Origin: Novosphingobium marinum
GTDB lineage: Bacteria > Pseudomonadota > Alphaproteobacteria > Sphingomonadales > Sphingomonadaceae
NCBI RefSeq assembly: GCF_013408095.1
Contig: NZ_JACBZF010000005.1
Coordinates: 62,001-126,000 of the forward strand
Reading direction: 5' to 3'
DNA: 64,000 bases
In this document: positions 24,219 through 35,475 of the stretch, one piece after another
Layout of the letters: each line of letters opens with the position of its first letter
Position numbering within the stretch: the stretch's first letter is position 1
The notes under the pieces: generated by a model
Seen by the model: only the letters and a program-made list of their open reading frames with translations
What the model was told of the DNA's origin: nothing
The model's database searches: none
Made by a program: the position numbers and the translations under genes

Positions 24219-25752
24219 AGTGCGCCTTGGCATCGTAGAGCGTGGCGAGGTCGATCCGGGCGCAGCCGTTCTCCGCCGCGAATGCCTCGGTGTTGCGGCG
24301 CGCCTTGCCGCGTACGAAGAACGGGATCTTCTTCAGCTCCTGCTCGGCATCGGCGGTCCAGAGCGTGTCGGAGTGCGGTTCGGCAGGGGCGCTCTCGGCA
24401 ACGACATCGCCGAGCGAGGGTGCCGATCCGTGGAGGTGCGAGGCGCCGGCGTTATCCGAGAACTCGAAATCCTCGCGGAACATCGTGAGCAGGTGCTCCT
24501 CGAGTCCCATCACAAGCGGATGCACCCAGATATCGAAAACCACGTTCGCGCCCTCGAAGCCCATCTGCGGGCTGTGCCGTGCCGGGAAATCCTGCACGTG
24601 GACGGGCGAAGAGATCACCGCGCACGGGATGCCCTGCCGCTTGGCTATATGGCGCTCCATCTGCGTGCCCAGCACGAGTTCGGGCGCGGCGTCGGCAATC
24701 GCTGCCTCTACTTCGAGGTGGTCGTCGGTGATCAGGGCCTCGACACCGCACGCCTTGGCTTCTGCGCGGACCTCGCGGGCGAATTCGCGGTTGTAGCAGC
24801 CGAGTCCGCAGACGACGAAACCCAGTTCCTCGCGGGCGATCCTTGCCGCCGCGACCGCGTGGGTGGCGTCTCCGAAGATGAAGACTCGCTTGCCGGTGAG
24901 ATACGTCGAATCGACCGATCGGCTCCACCAGGGCATGCGCGATTCGCCATCCTCGAGGGCGGCGGAGGCATCGACTCCGGCAAGGGTTGCGACCTCCTCG
25001 ATGAATGCCCGCGTCGCACCGACTCCGATGGGGACTGTCCGAACCGCCGGCTGGCCGAAGGTGCGTTCGAGCCAGCGCGCGGCCTCGTCCGCGATTTCGG
25101 GGTAGAGCACGACGTTGAAATCGGCCCGGCCCATCGACCTTATGTCGTCCGGGCTTGCGCCGAGCGGGGCGACGCAGTTCACGTCGATCCCCAGCCTGTC
25201 GAGCATGGCGCGCACCTCGCGCAGGTCGTCGCGATGGCGGAAACCGAGGGCTGCGGGGCCGAGGAGGTTGGCGCGCGCGCGGCGTCCCTCGCGCGGCCCG
25301 GCAGAGACACTGCGGTCTGCCAGCGTCCGCACGATCTGGTAGAACGTCTCGGACGCGCCCCAGTTTTCCTTGCGCTGGTAGCTAGGCAATTCGAGCGGGA
25401 TGACCGGGCAGGAAAGCCCCATCGCCTCGGCAAGGCCCGCCGGATCGTCCTGGATCAGCTCCGCCGTGCAGGACGATCCGACGAGCAGGGCTCCCGGCCG
25501 GAAACGTTCGATCGCGTCGCGGGCCGAATCCTGGAACAGGCTCGCGGTATCCTTGCCCAGATCGCGCGCCTGGAAAGTGGTGTAGGTGACAGGCGGGCGC
25601 TTGCCCCGCCGCTCGATCATCGTGAACAGCAGGTCGGCGTACGTATCGCCCTGCGGTGCGTGAAGGACGTAGTGGACACCCTCCATTGCCGTTGCGATGC
25701 GCATCGCGCCGACATGGGGTGGTCCTTCGTATGTCCAGACGGCCAGCTGCAT
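24208..25752 (-). CDS. bchB: dark-operative protochlorophyllide reductase subunit B
   Basis: 514-residue NifK-like catalytic subunit. It starts [20 protein letters not shown], contains [33 protein letters not shown] and [20 protein letters not shown], and ends with the light-independent reductase C-terminal domain ([17 protein letters not shown]). With BchN it binds protochlorophyllide and the NB cluster. It begins 4 bp after the bchN stop; its last codons overlap the bchH start. Confidence 0.97.
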
Positions 25753-25756
25753 CGCC

Positions 25757-27639
<1,883 letters not shown>

Positions 27640-27765
27640 CCTTTGGATTTGTCAGATCTCCCCAATCAGCGTACGCTTGTTCGATGGGGTGGAGTCGAAA
27701 CCATTAAATAACTTCCGCCACGTTTGACGCGATCCGCGCCGCTACCAGACTGGGAGAGTCTGCAA

Positions 27766-28695
27766 ATGGCCACGCTGTTTAATTCCCGCCAGAAAGCAAG
27801 GACGGGTCGGAATATTAATCCTCACTGGTCTTGCGGACAGCACGCCGGCGGGCCGTTGGTTCGTGAAAACGATGAGCCCGACGAAAGGTCGCTCGGCACC
27901 CTGATAGAGGCTGAGATCATTCCGCGACTGCTACTGGCGCACGGAGCCGGAAGCGGTGCCGGACGGGCATGCGCTCCGATCGTCGAACCGGACGATGGCG
28001 ACGAGGCCGGGCATTCGTTCTGCGAGGAGCGGATCGAACGCTTCGCAACGCTCGCCGTGGAGATCGAAGCCGACCACCTTCTCGACGAGGTCGAAATGCT
28101 TCTCGAAGGCGGGGTCGGGATCGATTCGATTTTCGTCGACCTGCTCGCTCCCGCCGCACGCAAACTGGGAGAATTCTGGGAGGCTGACGCGTGCGACTTC
28201 GTGGATGTCACGATGGGGTTGTGGCGTCTGCAGGAGGTCATGCGCGAACTGGCGATGCGCGCGCCTCCGGTTTCGCAGGCGCTCCTGCAATCGCCGACCG
28301 CTCTCTTCGCGCCCCTGCCTGGCGAACAGCACGGGTTCGGCGCTCTCATGCTTCAGGAGGTATTTTCCAGAAATGGCTGGAACAGCGACGTTTTACTGGA
28401 GCCGAGAAAAGGCGACCTGCTCGGCGCCGTCGCGGAAACCGGCTACGATCTGCTAGGATTGACCATCAGTTGCGATTGCCCTAGCGACGCCCTTTCCGAT
28501 TTGATTGCCGCAATACGCGGCGTTTCCAGGAACCCGTCGTTGCAAATCTTCGTTGGTGGCAACATGATCAACGCCCGTCCCTGCATCGCGAACGAAATAG
28601 GGGCTGACGGTACCGCACCGGACGCTCGATCGGCGGTTGTTCTGGCCGAAGCAAAAATCCTGGGGTCGAGGCCCTTCGGCCAAGTCACTTTCTGA
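27766..28695 (+). CDS. ppaA: PpaA/AerR-type antirepressor with B12-binding-like domain
   Basis: 309 residues. A helical region (about 95-165: ERIERFATLAVEIEADHLLDEVEMLLEGG) precedes a cobalamin-binding-like (SCHIC) domain from about 175, containing PGEQHGFGALMLQEVF and DLLGLTISCD. His189 in GEQHGFG is a candidate for the axial cobalamin ligand; known AerR/PpaA proteins use B12 or haem to relieve PpsR/CrtJ repression. The ATG at 27766 has GGGAGAG eight bases upstream; an in-frame TTG at 27724 was not chosen. Lies 14 bp before ppsR in the same direction, as in Rhodobacter. Confidence 0.88.
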   Translation: MATLFNSRQKARTGRNINPHWSCGQHAGGPLVRENDEPDERSLGTLIEAEIIPRLLLAHGAGSGAGRACAPIVEPDDGDEAGHSFCEERIERFATLAVEIEADHLLDEVEMLLEGGVGIDSIFVDLLAPAARKLGEFWEADACDFVDVTMGLWRLQEVMRELAMRAPPVSQALLQSPTALFAPLPGEQHGFGALMLQEVFSRNGWNSDVLLEPRKGDLLGAVAETGYDLLGLTISCDCPSDALSDLIAAIRGVSRNPSLQIFVGGNMINARPCIANEIGADGTAPDARSAVVLAEAKILGSRPFGQVTF

Positions 28696-28709
28696 TCTCG
28701 AGGCGGCGA

Positions 28710-30131
28710 ATGCTTTCGCGCAAGCACAGTATCGAAGGCAAGGAGCCGTTCGGCGAAGCCGCCGAGCTATTCGATGCTATCGGCGCGGATGCCGCCACCA
28801 AGCTCGCGATGGTGGCCGGCGACTTGTCGCTCATCCTCGACGAGACGGGCAAGATTGTCGACGGCACGGCGAATCTCTCCGATTTTCCCGAATTGCAGGA
28901 CTGGATCGGGCGCGACTGGCTGGACACGGTTACCGTTGAAAGCCGCCCCAAGGTGATGGAAATGCTTGCTGGCGCCCGCAAGGGTCGCACGCAGCACTGG
29001 CGCCAGATAAACCATATCGGATCCGATGGGGAAGTGCCGGTCCGCTACACCCTCGTGACTTTCGGCGATGGGCAGCGCTTCATCGCTTTCGGTCGTGACA
29101 TGCGCGAAATGGCCGAACTCCAGCAGCGTCTTCTGCAGGCCCAGCAATCGCTCGAGCGCGACTATCTGCGCCTGCGCCAACTTGAGACGCGGTACCGGCT
29201 GCTGTTCGAACTCTCCGCCGAGCCGGTGCTGATCGTCGATGCGGAAAACTACCGGATTCGCGAAGCCAACCCGAGTGTTCACGCGCTGCTCGGCGCCAAA
29301 CCGGGATCGCTTACCGGCGACCGCCTGACAGGCCTGTTCTCGCGTTCGTCGCGCGAGCCGATCATCGCCTTCCTCGGTTCGGTCATGGCATCGAATTCGG
29401 TCTCTCCGATCGAGGTCGGACGGGCCGGTTCGGAAGGCAACCTGACGCTTACCGCAGCCGGATTCCGCCAGCACGGAAAGCAATTCCTGATAGTTCGCCT
29501 TTCGTCCGGCACCGCGCCTTCGCCGCCGGTGGCCGGAAGTACCCTGCGCGTGCTCGAAGCCATGCCCGACGCTTTCGTCCTCGCCGACTCCGAACTGAAG
29601 ATCGTTACGGCGAACCTCGCGTTCGTGGAGCTCGTCGAGGCTGCCAGTGTCGACCAGATTTCGGGCCGGCAACTCGGCGACTTCATCGGCAGGCCGGGAA
29701 TCGATATCGATCTCATCACCGGACAACTCGCCAAGCACGGCTTTGCGCAGAACGTGGGCACTGTAATCGGCGCGCGCGAAGGTTTCGACGGTGAGCCGGT
29801 CGAGCTCTCGGCAGTCAGGGCGGGCGATGACGATGCCTATTTCGGGTTCGTCATCAGGCCCGTGGGCCGCCGGCTGCGTGACCTTCCACCCAACCAGCAG
29901 GAATTGCCGCTCTCGGTCGAACAACTTACCGAACTCGTCGGGCGCATGTCGCTCAAGGACATTGTCCGTGAAAGTACTGACCTGATCGAGCGCCTCTGCA
30001 TCGAGGCGGCACTCACCTATACTTCGAACAACCGTGCATCGGCGGCCGAGATTCTGGGTCTGAGCCGCCAGAGCCTCTATTCGAAATTGCACCGCTACGG
30101 GCTTGCCAACACCGTTTCCGAACCGGACTGA
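28710..30131 (+). CDS. ppsR: photosynthesis repressor PpsR/CrtJ
   Basis: 473-residue transcription factor: N-terminal PAS-like domain, a Q-linker helix (REMAELQQRLLQAQQSLERD, about 132-151), two more PAS domains (about 160-270 and 280-395) and a C-terminal Fis-type helix-turn-helix (NNRASAAEILGLSRQSLYSK). It binds TGT-N12-ACA pairs and represses bch, crt and puc genes under oxygen. Only one cysteine is present (Cys430, RLCIEAAL); the second redox cysteine of the Rhodobacter proteins appears replaced by Val262 (FLIVRL). Its targets are probably the boxes listed in this window. Confidence 0.95.
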   Translation: MLSRKHSIEGKEPFGEAAELFDAIGADAATKLAMVAGDLSLILDETGKIVDGTANLSDFPELQDWIGRDWLDTVTVESRPKVMEMLAGARKGRTQHWRQINHIGSDGEVPVRYTLVTFGDGQRFIAFGRDMREMAELQQRLLQAQQSLERDYLRLRQLETRYRLLFELSAEPVLIVDAENYRIREANPSVHALLGAKPGSLTGDRLTGLFSRSSREPIIAFLGSVMASNSVSPIEVGRAGSEGNLTLTAAGFRQHGKQFLIVRLSSGTAPSPPVAGSTLRVLEAMPDAFVLADSELKIVTANLAFVELVEAASVDQISGRQLGDFIGRPGIDIDLITGQLAKHGFAQNVGTVIGAREGFDGEPVELSAVRAGDDDAYFGFVIRPVGRRLRDLPPNQQELPLSVEQLTELVGRMSLKDIVRESTDLIERLCIEAALTYTSNNRASAAEILGLSRQSLYSKLHRYGLANTVSEPD

Positions 30132-30151
30132 GCCCTGTCTGAAAGGAAGAG

Positions 30152-30182
30152 TGTCAAAACAAATTGACGCTCGCGACTGACA
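30152..30182. promoter_or_regulatory. PpsR-type box and core promoter upstream of bchG
   Basis: TGTCAAAACAAATTGACG (30152-30169, one mismatch) overlaps a weaker TGA-N12-ACA (30165-30182). A TTGACG (-35, 30164-30169), 17 bp, TAGCGT (-10, 30187-30192) would place the transcript start at about the bchG ATG (30199), where no ribosome site is visible. Confidence 0.6.
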
Positions 30183-30198
30183 GGCATAGCGTCACCCT

Positions 30199-31101
30199 AT
30201 GGCGCGTTCGGTTGTATCCCCTCACCAGGCATCGCCTCCGGCGCCGCGCGACGTCGTCGAACTCCTGAAGCCGATCACCTGGTTCCCGCCTATGTGGGCG
30301 TTCATGTGCGGCGCTGTCTCTTCGGGACAGCCGCTGCTGGCGGGCTGGACCCTTGTCATCGCCGGGATCGTGCTCGCCGGCCCCATGGTTTGCGGGACGA
30401 GCCAGGCGGTCAACGACTGGTTCGACCGGCATGTCGATGCCATCAACGAACCCGACCGCCCGATCCCCTCCGGCCGGATCGCAGGGCGCTGGGGATTGCG
30501 GATCGCGCAGGCCGGCACGCTGCTGTCGCTTTGCTTCTCGGCCCTGATGGGAGGGTGGGTCTTTGCCGCGACGGTGCTCGCGCTGGCGGCTGCCTGGGCC
30601 TACAGCGCTCCGCCCTTCCGCTTCAAGTCGAGCGGCTGGACAGGACCCGCAGTGGTCGCCCTGACCTATGAGGGCCTGAGCTGGTTCACCGGAGCCAGCG
30701 TGATGCTGGGCGGCCTGCCCGGAACCGATATCCTCCTGATCCTCGCGCTGTACAGCCTTGGCGCACACGGGATCATGACCCTGAACGACTTCAAGGCGGT
30801 CGAAGGAGACCGCGCGACCGGCCTGCGTTCGTTGCCGGTAACACTTGGCGTGGCCCGCGCCGCGAGCGTCGCCTGCGTCGGGATGGCACTGGCCCAGGTC
30901 GCGGTCATCGTGCTGTTGTGGCTTTGGGGCCTTGCGGTGTCCGCGATCGCGGTCGCGCTCCTTCTCGCGGCGCAGGCGGCCCTGATGCCGCAATTGCTGC
31001 GCGATCCTGCCCGCAATGCCCCCTGGTACAGCGCTACCGGCGTCACGCTTTACGTGCTCGGAATGCTGGCCGCTGCACTTGGCCTCGGGGGGTATTTGTG
31101 A
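30199..31101 (+). CDS. bchG: bacteriochlorophyll synthase (geranylgeranyl/phytyl transferase)
   Basis: 300-residue UbiA-type prenyltransferase with about eight or nine membrane helices, attaching the isoprenoid tail to bacteriochlorophyllide a. The first Asp-rich motif is NDWFDRHVDAINEPDRPIPSG; the second is in TLNDFKAVEGDRATGLRSLP. Normal length for BchG. First gene of the rightward operon bchG-pucC family-bchP-tspO, with TGATG overlap into the next gene. No ribosome site is visible before its ATG. Confidence 0.96.
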   Translation: MARSVVSPHQASPPAPRDVVELLKPITWFPPMWAFMCGAVSSGQPLLAGWTLVIAGIVLAGPMVCGTSQAVNDWFDRHVDAINEPDRPIPSGRIAGRWGLRIAQAGTLLSLCFSALMGGWVFAATVLALAAAWAYSAPPFRFKSSGWTGPAVVALTYEGLSWFTGASVMLGGLPGTDILLILALYSLGAHGIMTLNDFKAVEGDRATGLRSLPVTLGVARAASVACVGMALAQVAVIVLLWLWGLAVSAIAVALLLAAQAALMPQLLRDPARNAPWYSATGVTLYVLGMLAAALGLGGYL

Positions 31102-32426
31102 TGGCCGGAGGATTTGGCTGGCTGGCGATAGTCAGGCTCGGCCTCGTGCAGGCCTCGATCGGCGCGATCGTGATGCTGACGACTTCGGTTTTCAACCGGG
31201 TCATGGTGGTCGAGTACGCGGCAGCTGCGGCGATCCCTGCGGGACTGATCGCATGGCATTACGCCGTACAGCTTTCGCGCCCGCTCTGGGGCCACGGGTC
31301 CGATCGCGGGAGGCGGCGCACCCCCTGGGTGCTGACGGGCATGGCCTTGCTCGGGTTGGGAACCCTGCTGGCGGTCGATGCGACGGTCATGATTGCCGGA
31401 AGTCCCGTACTGGCTATCGGCCTTGCAATACTGGCCTTCGCGATGATCGGTGCGGGCGTGGGTGCGGCGGGCACCACGGTGCTTGCCATGCTGGCTTCGG
31501 GCGTGGCGCCGGCGCGGCGAGCGGCGGCGGCAGCGGTTACCTGGATCATGATGATCGCTGGTATCGTGGTGGCTGCCGGCATTGCCGGGCAATTGCTCGA
31601 TCCCTTTTCTGAAAGGCGGCTTGCGCTGGTTGCAGCGGGCGTGATCGTTTGCGCGCTTGCGGTTTCGTCGCTGGCGATATTCCGGCTCGAACGCGGCATG
31701 ACCGCGGACCTTGCCCAAGAGAGCCGTCCGTCGACCGGCTTTGTCGAGGCGATCCGCGAGATCCTGGGCGAGCGCGAAGCGGCGCGGTTCACCGTTTTCG
31801 TCTTCGTATCGATGCTCGCCTACAGCATGCAGGACCTGATCCTCGAACCGTTTGCCGGGCTTGTCTTCGCCAAGACGCCCGGCGAATCGACGAGCCTATC
31901 GGGCATCCAGCATGCCGGGGTCCTGATCGGCATGATCGCCAGCGGCATCGGCGGGAGCGCGTTCTTCGGTCGGCGGCTGGACGAGTTGCGTGTCTGGATC
32001 GTGACGGGTTGCCTCGGGTCGGCGCTTTCGCTGGCAGGGCTGGCGATGGCCGCGATGGTCGGGCTTGGCTGGCCTCTCGTCCCGAACGTGTTCGCGCTGG
32101 GCCTGTGCAACGGCATATTCGCGGTCGCGGCGATCGGTTCGATGATGAGCCTCGCCGGGAAAGGCGACCGATCGGGAGAAGGCGTCAGGATGGGCGTCTG
32201 GGGCGCGGCGCAGGCCGTCGCCTTCGGGTTGGGCGGCCTGCTGGGCGCTCTTGGCGTCGATGCGCTGCGCGCCACGATCGGCCACGATGGCCGTGCTTTC
32301 CAGGCCGTGTTCTCGTTCGAGGCGGGCCTGTTCGTCGTCGCGGCCATCCTTGCACGGATCGCCACCTCACAAGCTGGACCGTCGACCGTGGACTCAGCTT
32401 CGACAGGAAGGCTGGTGAAGATATGA
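31101..32426 (+). CDS. PucC-family membrane protein between bchG and bchP (ORF428-like)
   Basis: 441-residue MFS-type protein with 12 predicted helices, clearly related to LhaA/PucC: VMLTTSVFNRVMVVEYA, RPLWGHGSDRGRRRTPWVL, MQDLILEPFAGLVFAKTPGEST. The gene between bchG and bchP in other purple phototrophs (ORF428 or 'bch2' in some annotations) belongs to this family; its task is thought to be handling bacteriochlorophyll or antenna assembly, but is less defined than that of LhaA. Starts in the bchG stop and ends overlapping bchP by 4 bp. Confidence 0.9.
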   Translation: MAGGFGWLAIVRLGLVQASIGAIVMLTTSVFNRVMVVEYAAAAAIPAGLIAWHYAVQLSRPLWGHGSDRGRRRTPWVLTGMALLGLGTLLAVDATVMIAGSPVLAIGLAILAFAMIGAGVGAAGTTVLAMLASGVAPARRAAAAAVTWIMMIAGIVVAAGIAGQLLDPFSERRLALVAAGVIVCALAVSSLAIFRLERGMTADLAQESRPSTGFVEAIREILGEREAARFTVFVFVSMLAYSMQDLILEPFAGLVFAKTPGESTSLSGIQHAGVLIGMIASGIGGSAFFGRRLDELRVWIVTGCLGSALSLAGLAMAAMVGLGWPLVPNVFALGLCNGIFAVAAIGSMMSLAGKGDRSGEGVRMGVWGAAQAVAFGLGGLLGALGVDALRATIGHDGRAFQAVFSFEAGLFVVAAILARIATSQAGPSTVDSASTGRLVKI

Positions 32427-33619
32427 CGCAAAATGAATACGATGTCGTCGTCGTTGGGGGCGGTCCGGCGGGAGCGACCGCGGCATGCGATCTCGCGCGA
32501 TCCGGCCGGTCTGTCCTGCTGCTCGACCGAGCCGGCAGGATCAAGCCGTGCGGCGGCGCCGTGCCCCCGCGCCTGCTCGAGGAGTTCGAGGTTCCGCAGT
32601 CGCTGCTCGTTGCCAAGGCCCGTTCGGCCCGGATGATTGCTCCGTCCGATCGCAAGGTCGACATGCCGGTGGGCGAGATCGGCTACGTTGGCATGGTCGA
32701 TCGCGACGAATTCGACGAGTGGCTGCGCGAACGGGCGGCGCGGGCAGGGGCCAGCCGCCAGGTCGGCACTTACGACCATGTCGAGCGTGACGGTGACGGG
32801 CGTGCCGTCGTCTGCTTTCGCGCCGCGCGCGGTGGCGAATTGCAACGGGTTCGCACGCGGCTGGTGATCGGTGCGGACGGCGCACGTTCGACCGTCGCGC
32901 GCGAACACATCCCCAATGCCGAACGCGTCCCGTGCGTCTTCGCGTACCATGAGGTTATCCGTTCGCCCGCGACGACGCCGCAGGGCTTCGACGGGTCAAG
33001 ATGTGACGTGTTCTACCAGGGCAAGCTGTCGCCCGACTTCTATGGCTGGGTCTTCCCGCACGGCGAAACGTCGAGCGTCGGCGTGGGAAGTGCGAACAAG
33101 GGTTTTTCCCTGCGCGGCGCGGTGCTGCGGATGCGGGACGACCTCGGCCTGTCCCGATGCGAAACCGTGCGGCGAGAGGGGGCCCCGATACCGCTCAAAC
33201 CGTTGCGGCGCTGGGACAACGGACGTGACGTGATCGTCACTGGCGATGCTGCCGGCATCGTGGCCCCTGCTTCCGGAGAGGGCATCTACTACGCCATGAC
33301 CGGCGGGCGGATCGCGGCGCGTGCTGCGGATGCCTTCCTTGCAAGCGGCAATCCCGCCGCGCTGAAGCAGGCGCGGCGCGAATTCATGCGGGCACATGGC
33401 AAGGTCTTCTGGATCCTGCGGATGATGCAGCATTTCTGGTATTCCAGCGACAAGCGGCGCGAACGCTTCGTCGAGATGTGCGCCGATCCCGACGTCCAGC
33501 ACCTCACCTGGCAGGCTTACATGAACAAGCGCCTCGTGAGGGCAAAGCCGATTGCCCACCTCCGGATCTTCTTCAAGGACTGCGCGCACCTCTTGGGCCT
33601 CCGTTCGGTTTCGCAATGA
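32423..33619 (+). CDS. bchP: geranylgeranyl bacteriochlorophyll/diphosphate reductase
   Basis: 398-residue FAD-dependent reductase that saturates the geranylgeranyl tail to phytyl. N-terminal dinucleotide motif YDVVVVGGGPAGATAACDLA, then KPCGGAVPPRLLEEF, VIGADGARSTVAR, and the FAD motif GDAAGIVAPASGEGIYYAMTGG around residue 275-295. Normal length. Overlaps the PucC-family gene by 4 bp and tspO by 4 bp. The idi gene often found beside bchP in Rhodobacter is not present here. Confidence 0.95.
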   Translation: MTQNEYDVVVVGGGPAGATAACDLARSGRSVLLLDRAGRIKPCGGAVPPRLLEEFEVPQSLLVAKARSARMIAPSDRKVDMPVGEIGYVGMVDRDEFDEWLRERAARAGASRQVGTYDHVERDGDGRAVVCFRAARGGELQRVRTRLVIGADGARSTVAREHIPNAERVPCVFAYHEVIRSPATTPQGFDGSRCDVFYQGKLSPDFYGWVFPHGETSSVGVGSANKGFSLRGAVLRMRDDLGLSRCETVRREGAPIPLKPLRRWDNGRDVIVTGDAAGIVAPASGEGIYYAMTGGRIAARAADAFLASGNPAALKQARREFMRAHGKVFWILRMMQHFWYSSDKRRERFVEMCADPDVQHLTWQAYMNKRLVRAKPIAHLRIFFKDCAHLLGLRSVSQ

Positions 33620-34098
33620 GCCGCAGCTGGATCCTGCCCGTCATCGTCGCCGCCATTGCCGCGATCGTGATCGCCGTTCTCGGCGGGACGATCACCCAGC
33701 TCGGCCCGTGGTACGAGGGCCTGAGCAAGCCGGAATGGACGCCGCCCAGGCCCGCGTTTCCGCTGGTATGGACGATCATCTTCATGCTTGCGGCATTCGC
33801 GGGCGTCACCGCATGGCGCGCGGCACCGAACACGCGAGTGGCCGACACGGTCGTGGGCCTCTTCGCGCTGAACGGCTTTCTCAATATCCTGTGGAGCTTC
33901 CTGTTCTTCCGGTTGCAGCGGCCCGACTGGGCGTTCGCGGAACTCGTTTTCCTGTGGGTCTCGATCGCCGTGCTCGTCGCGTACTGCGGGCGCTATTCGC
34001 GGTTTGCGGGACTGCTGCTGGTGCCCTACCTGGCATGGGTGTCGGTCGCCGGAGCGCTCAACTGGCAGGTGGTGCAACTCAACGGGCCATTCGGCTGA
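33616..34098 (+). CDS. tspO: tryptophan-rich sensory protein TspO (CrtK)
   Basis: 160-residue five-helix outer-membrane or inner-membrane protein of the TspO/MBR family. Characteristic segments: WYEGLSKPEWTPPRPAFPLVWTIIF, NGFLNILWSFLFF and the last helix YLAWVSVAGALNWQV. In Rhodobacter sphaeroides TspO (CrtK) binds porphyrins and dampens photosynthesis gene expression through PpsR/AppA signalling (family knowledge). The ATG overlaps the bchP stop (ATGA), placing it in the bchG-bchP operon. Confidence 0.95.
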   Translation: MSRSWILPVIVAAIAAIVIAVLGGTITQLGPWYEGLSKPEWTPPRPAFPLVWTIIFMLAAFAGVTAWRAAPNTRVADTVVGLFALNGFLNILWSFLFFRLQRPDWAFAELVFLWVSIAVLVAYCGRYSRFAGLLLVPYLAWVSVAGALNWQVVQLNGPFG

Positions 34099-34106
34099 GG
34101 TTCCGG

Positions 34107-34367
34107 GTGGAGGCACTGTTTCGAAGCGGGCACGCGGCCGACATCGTCATGACAGTCCTGATCCTGGAAGCGGTATGGCTCATCCTGCGGGGATGGCGCG
34201 CCATTGATGTCGTGCTCCTGATACTGCCGGCGGTACTTATCGTCGCCAGCCTCAGGGCCGCGCTCGTCGGCGCTTCCTGGCCGTGGATCGCGCTTCCCCT
34301 GGCGCTGTCGTTCCCGGTCCACGTGGCCGACCTTCTGCGCCGCAGGCGGGATACGCCCGCGGCCTGA
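34107..34367 (+). CDS. unrecognised 86-residue membrane protein downstream of tspO
   Basis: GTG start 8 bp after tspO. Protein VEALFRSGHAADIVMTVLIL begins with a short amphipathic stretch, then three predicted helices (about 11-30, 37-52, 58-76) and a basic end RRRRDTPAA. Nothing resembles a named photosynthesis protein I can recall. Position and spacing imply co-transcription with bchG-bchP-tspO, so a role in pigment or complex handling is possible. The 31 bp between it and the convergent pufC hold no obvious terminator. Confidence 0.7.
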   Translation: MEALFRSGHAADIVMTVLILEAVWLILRGWRAIDVVLLILPAVLIVASLRAALVGASWPWIALPLALSFPVHVADLLRRRRDTPAA

Positions 34368-34398
34368 AGCTTGGGCAATTGCCGGTCGCTTGCCGGGC

Positions 34399-35475
34399 TT
34401 ATTCTTCCTCGACCGGCACCTCCGGTACCGCCGAGGGCGTCACGAGCGGTGCAAGCGACATGTCCTCGCCGATCGGGCCGTTGCGAAGCGCCGGATAGGA
34501 TTGAAGCATCGGGAATCCGCCGAGCGGCTTGTTCTGCGCGCGGTGACATGTCGTGCAGTTGACCTTGAACGGGTCTCCTGCCTCGCCCAGCCGGTTCTTC
34601 GGGAAGATCGGGGCGAGCGGCGTGATGTAGTCGAGGTTGATATCGCGCACCATGCGAACGCCGTACCAGGCGGTTTCACGCGGCGGATTGCTGGCCGCCC
34701 ACGACTGGAACGACTGCGAGTTGTGGCAGTAGGTGCAATTGACGCCCAGTGCTTGCGAAACATGCATCATGATCGCGTAGCTCGGCTCCGATTCCATCAC
34801 CGACAGCGTATTGGCCGCAGAGGGATGGGCGGTCTTGGACACGACGCGGATCTCCTGGGCGTCGGGCGGGACTCCGCCGAGCAGGTACCGTGCGACTGCC
34901 GCCGTCGGCAGCGAGGAGTATGCGGAGTTGGATACCGGCCGGTTCTGGCCGTTGCGGTTGCCCACGATGCCCGGCGTCTGGTCCACGGGCAATGTCCAGT
35001 GCTCGTCGGGTACGTTCTTCCCGCGATGGCAGGTCCAGCACGTGACGCCGGTCTGCTGGACGTGGTTGTCCCAGTTCTGGTTGATCGCGCGTGTCATCTG
35101 CAGCATCCGGCGCGCGACGATCTTGGTATAGACCTCGTCCGAGGCCATGTTCGCCGGATTGTGGCAATAGTTGCATCCCTCTTCGGGAGAGACCCATTCG
35201 GTCAGCGCGGCCATCGTGTAGTTGAACTGGTCGACCGAAACGTCGCTCAGTACCGTCACGTTCTCGTACGCATCGCCGGCGCGTGGTCCTTCCGTGTCGG
35301 GCATCTCGTATGGCGGGGCGGGCACGTCCTCGGCGGCTTCGCCGGATTTCACGATGACCGTGTTCATGCCGGTACCGCGATACCCGTTCTGGGTCGAGGT
35401 CTTGCGATCGAGCTCGCAGGCACCAAGCGTCAGCGGCAGCGCAGCCGCCATGGCTATGAGGATGACAGGCTTCAT
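34399..35475 (-). CDS. pufC: reaction-centre tetrahaem cytochrome c subunit
   Basis: 358-residue lipoprotein (lipobox LTLGAC, Cys about 20) carrying four CxxCH haem motifs in order: CNYCH, CWTCH, CTYCH and CTTCH. Methionine ligands lie in the helices upstream (e.g. [12 protein letters not shown] and [12 protein letters not shown]). It re-reduces the photo-oxidised special pair. Its ATG overlaps the pufM stop by 4 bp. It ends with an acidic Pro/Val/Glu tail. Immediate donors would be soluble or anchored c-type cytochromes, possibly the one at 11759. Confidence 0.97.
   Translation of the reverse strand: MKPVILIAMAAALPLTLGACELDRKTSTQNGYRGTGMNTVIVKSGEAAEDVPAPPYEMPDTEGPRAGDAYENVTVLSDVSVDQFNYTMAALTEWVSPEEGCNYCHNPANMASDEVYTKIVARRMLQMTRAINQNWDNHVQQTGVTCWTCHRGKNVPDEHWTLPVDQTPGIVGNRNGQNRPVSNSAYSSLPTAAVARYLLGGVPPDAQEIRVVSKTAHPSAANTLSVMESEPSYAIMMHVSQALGVNCTYCHNSQSFQSWAASNPPRETAWYGVRMVRDINLDYITPLAPIFPKNRLGEAGDPFKVNCTTCHRAQNKPLGGFPMLQSYPALRNGPIGEDMSLAPLVTPSAVPEVPVEEE

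Noticed and set aside
31101..32426. pucC as evidence of LH2 (puc) antenna genes
   Set aside because: No pucBA-like small antenna genes accompany it; its place between bchG and bchP is that of the ORF428-type family member, so LH2 is not implied.
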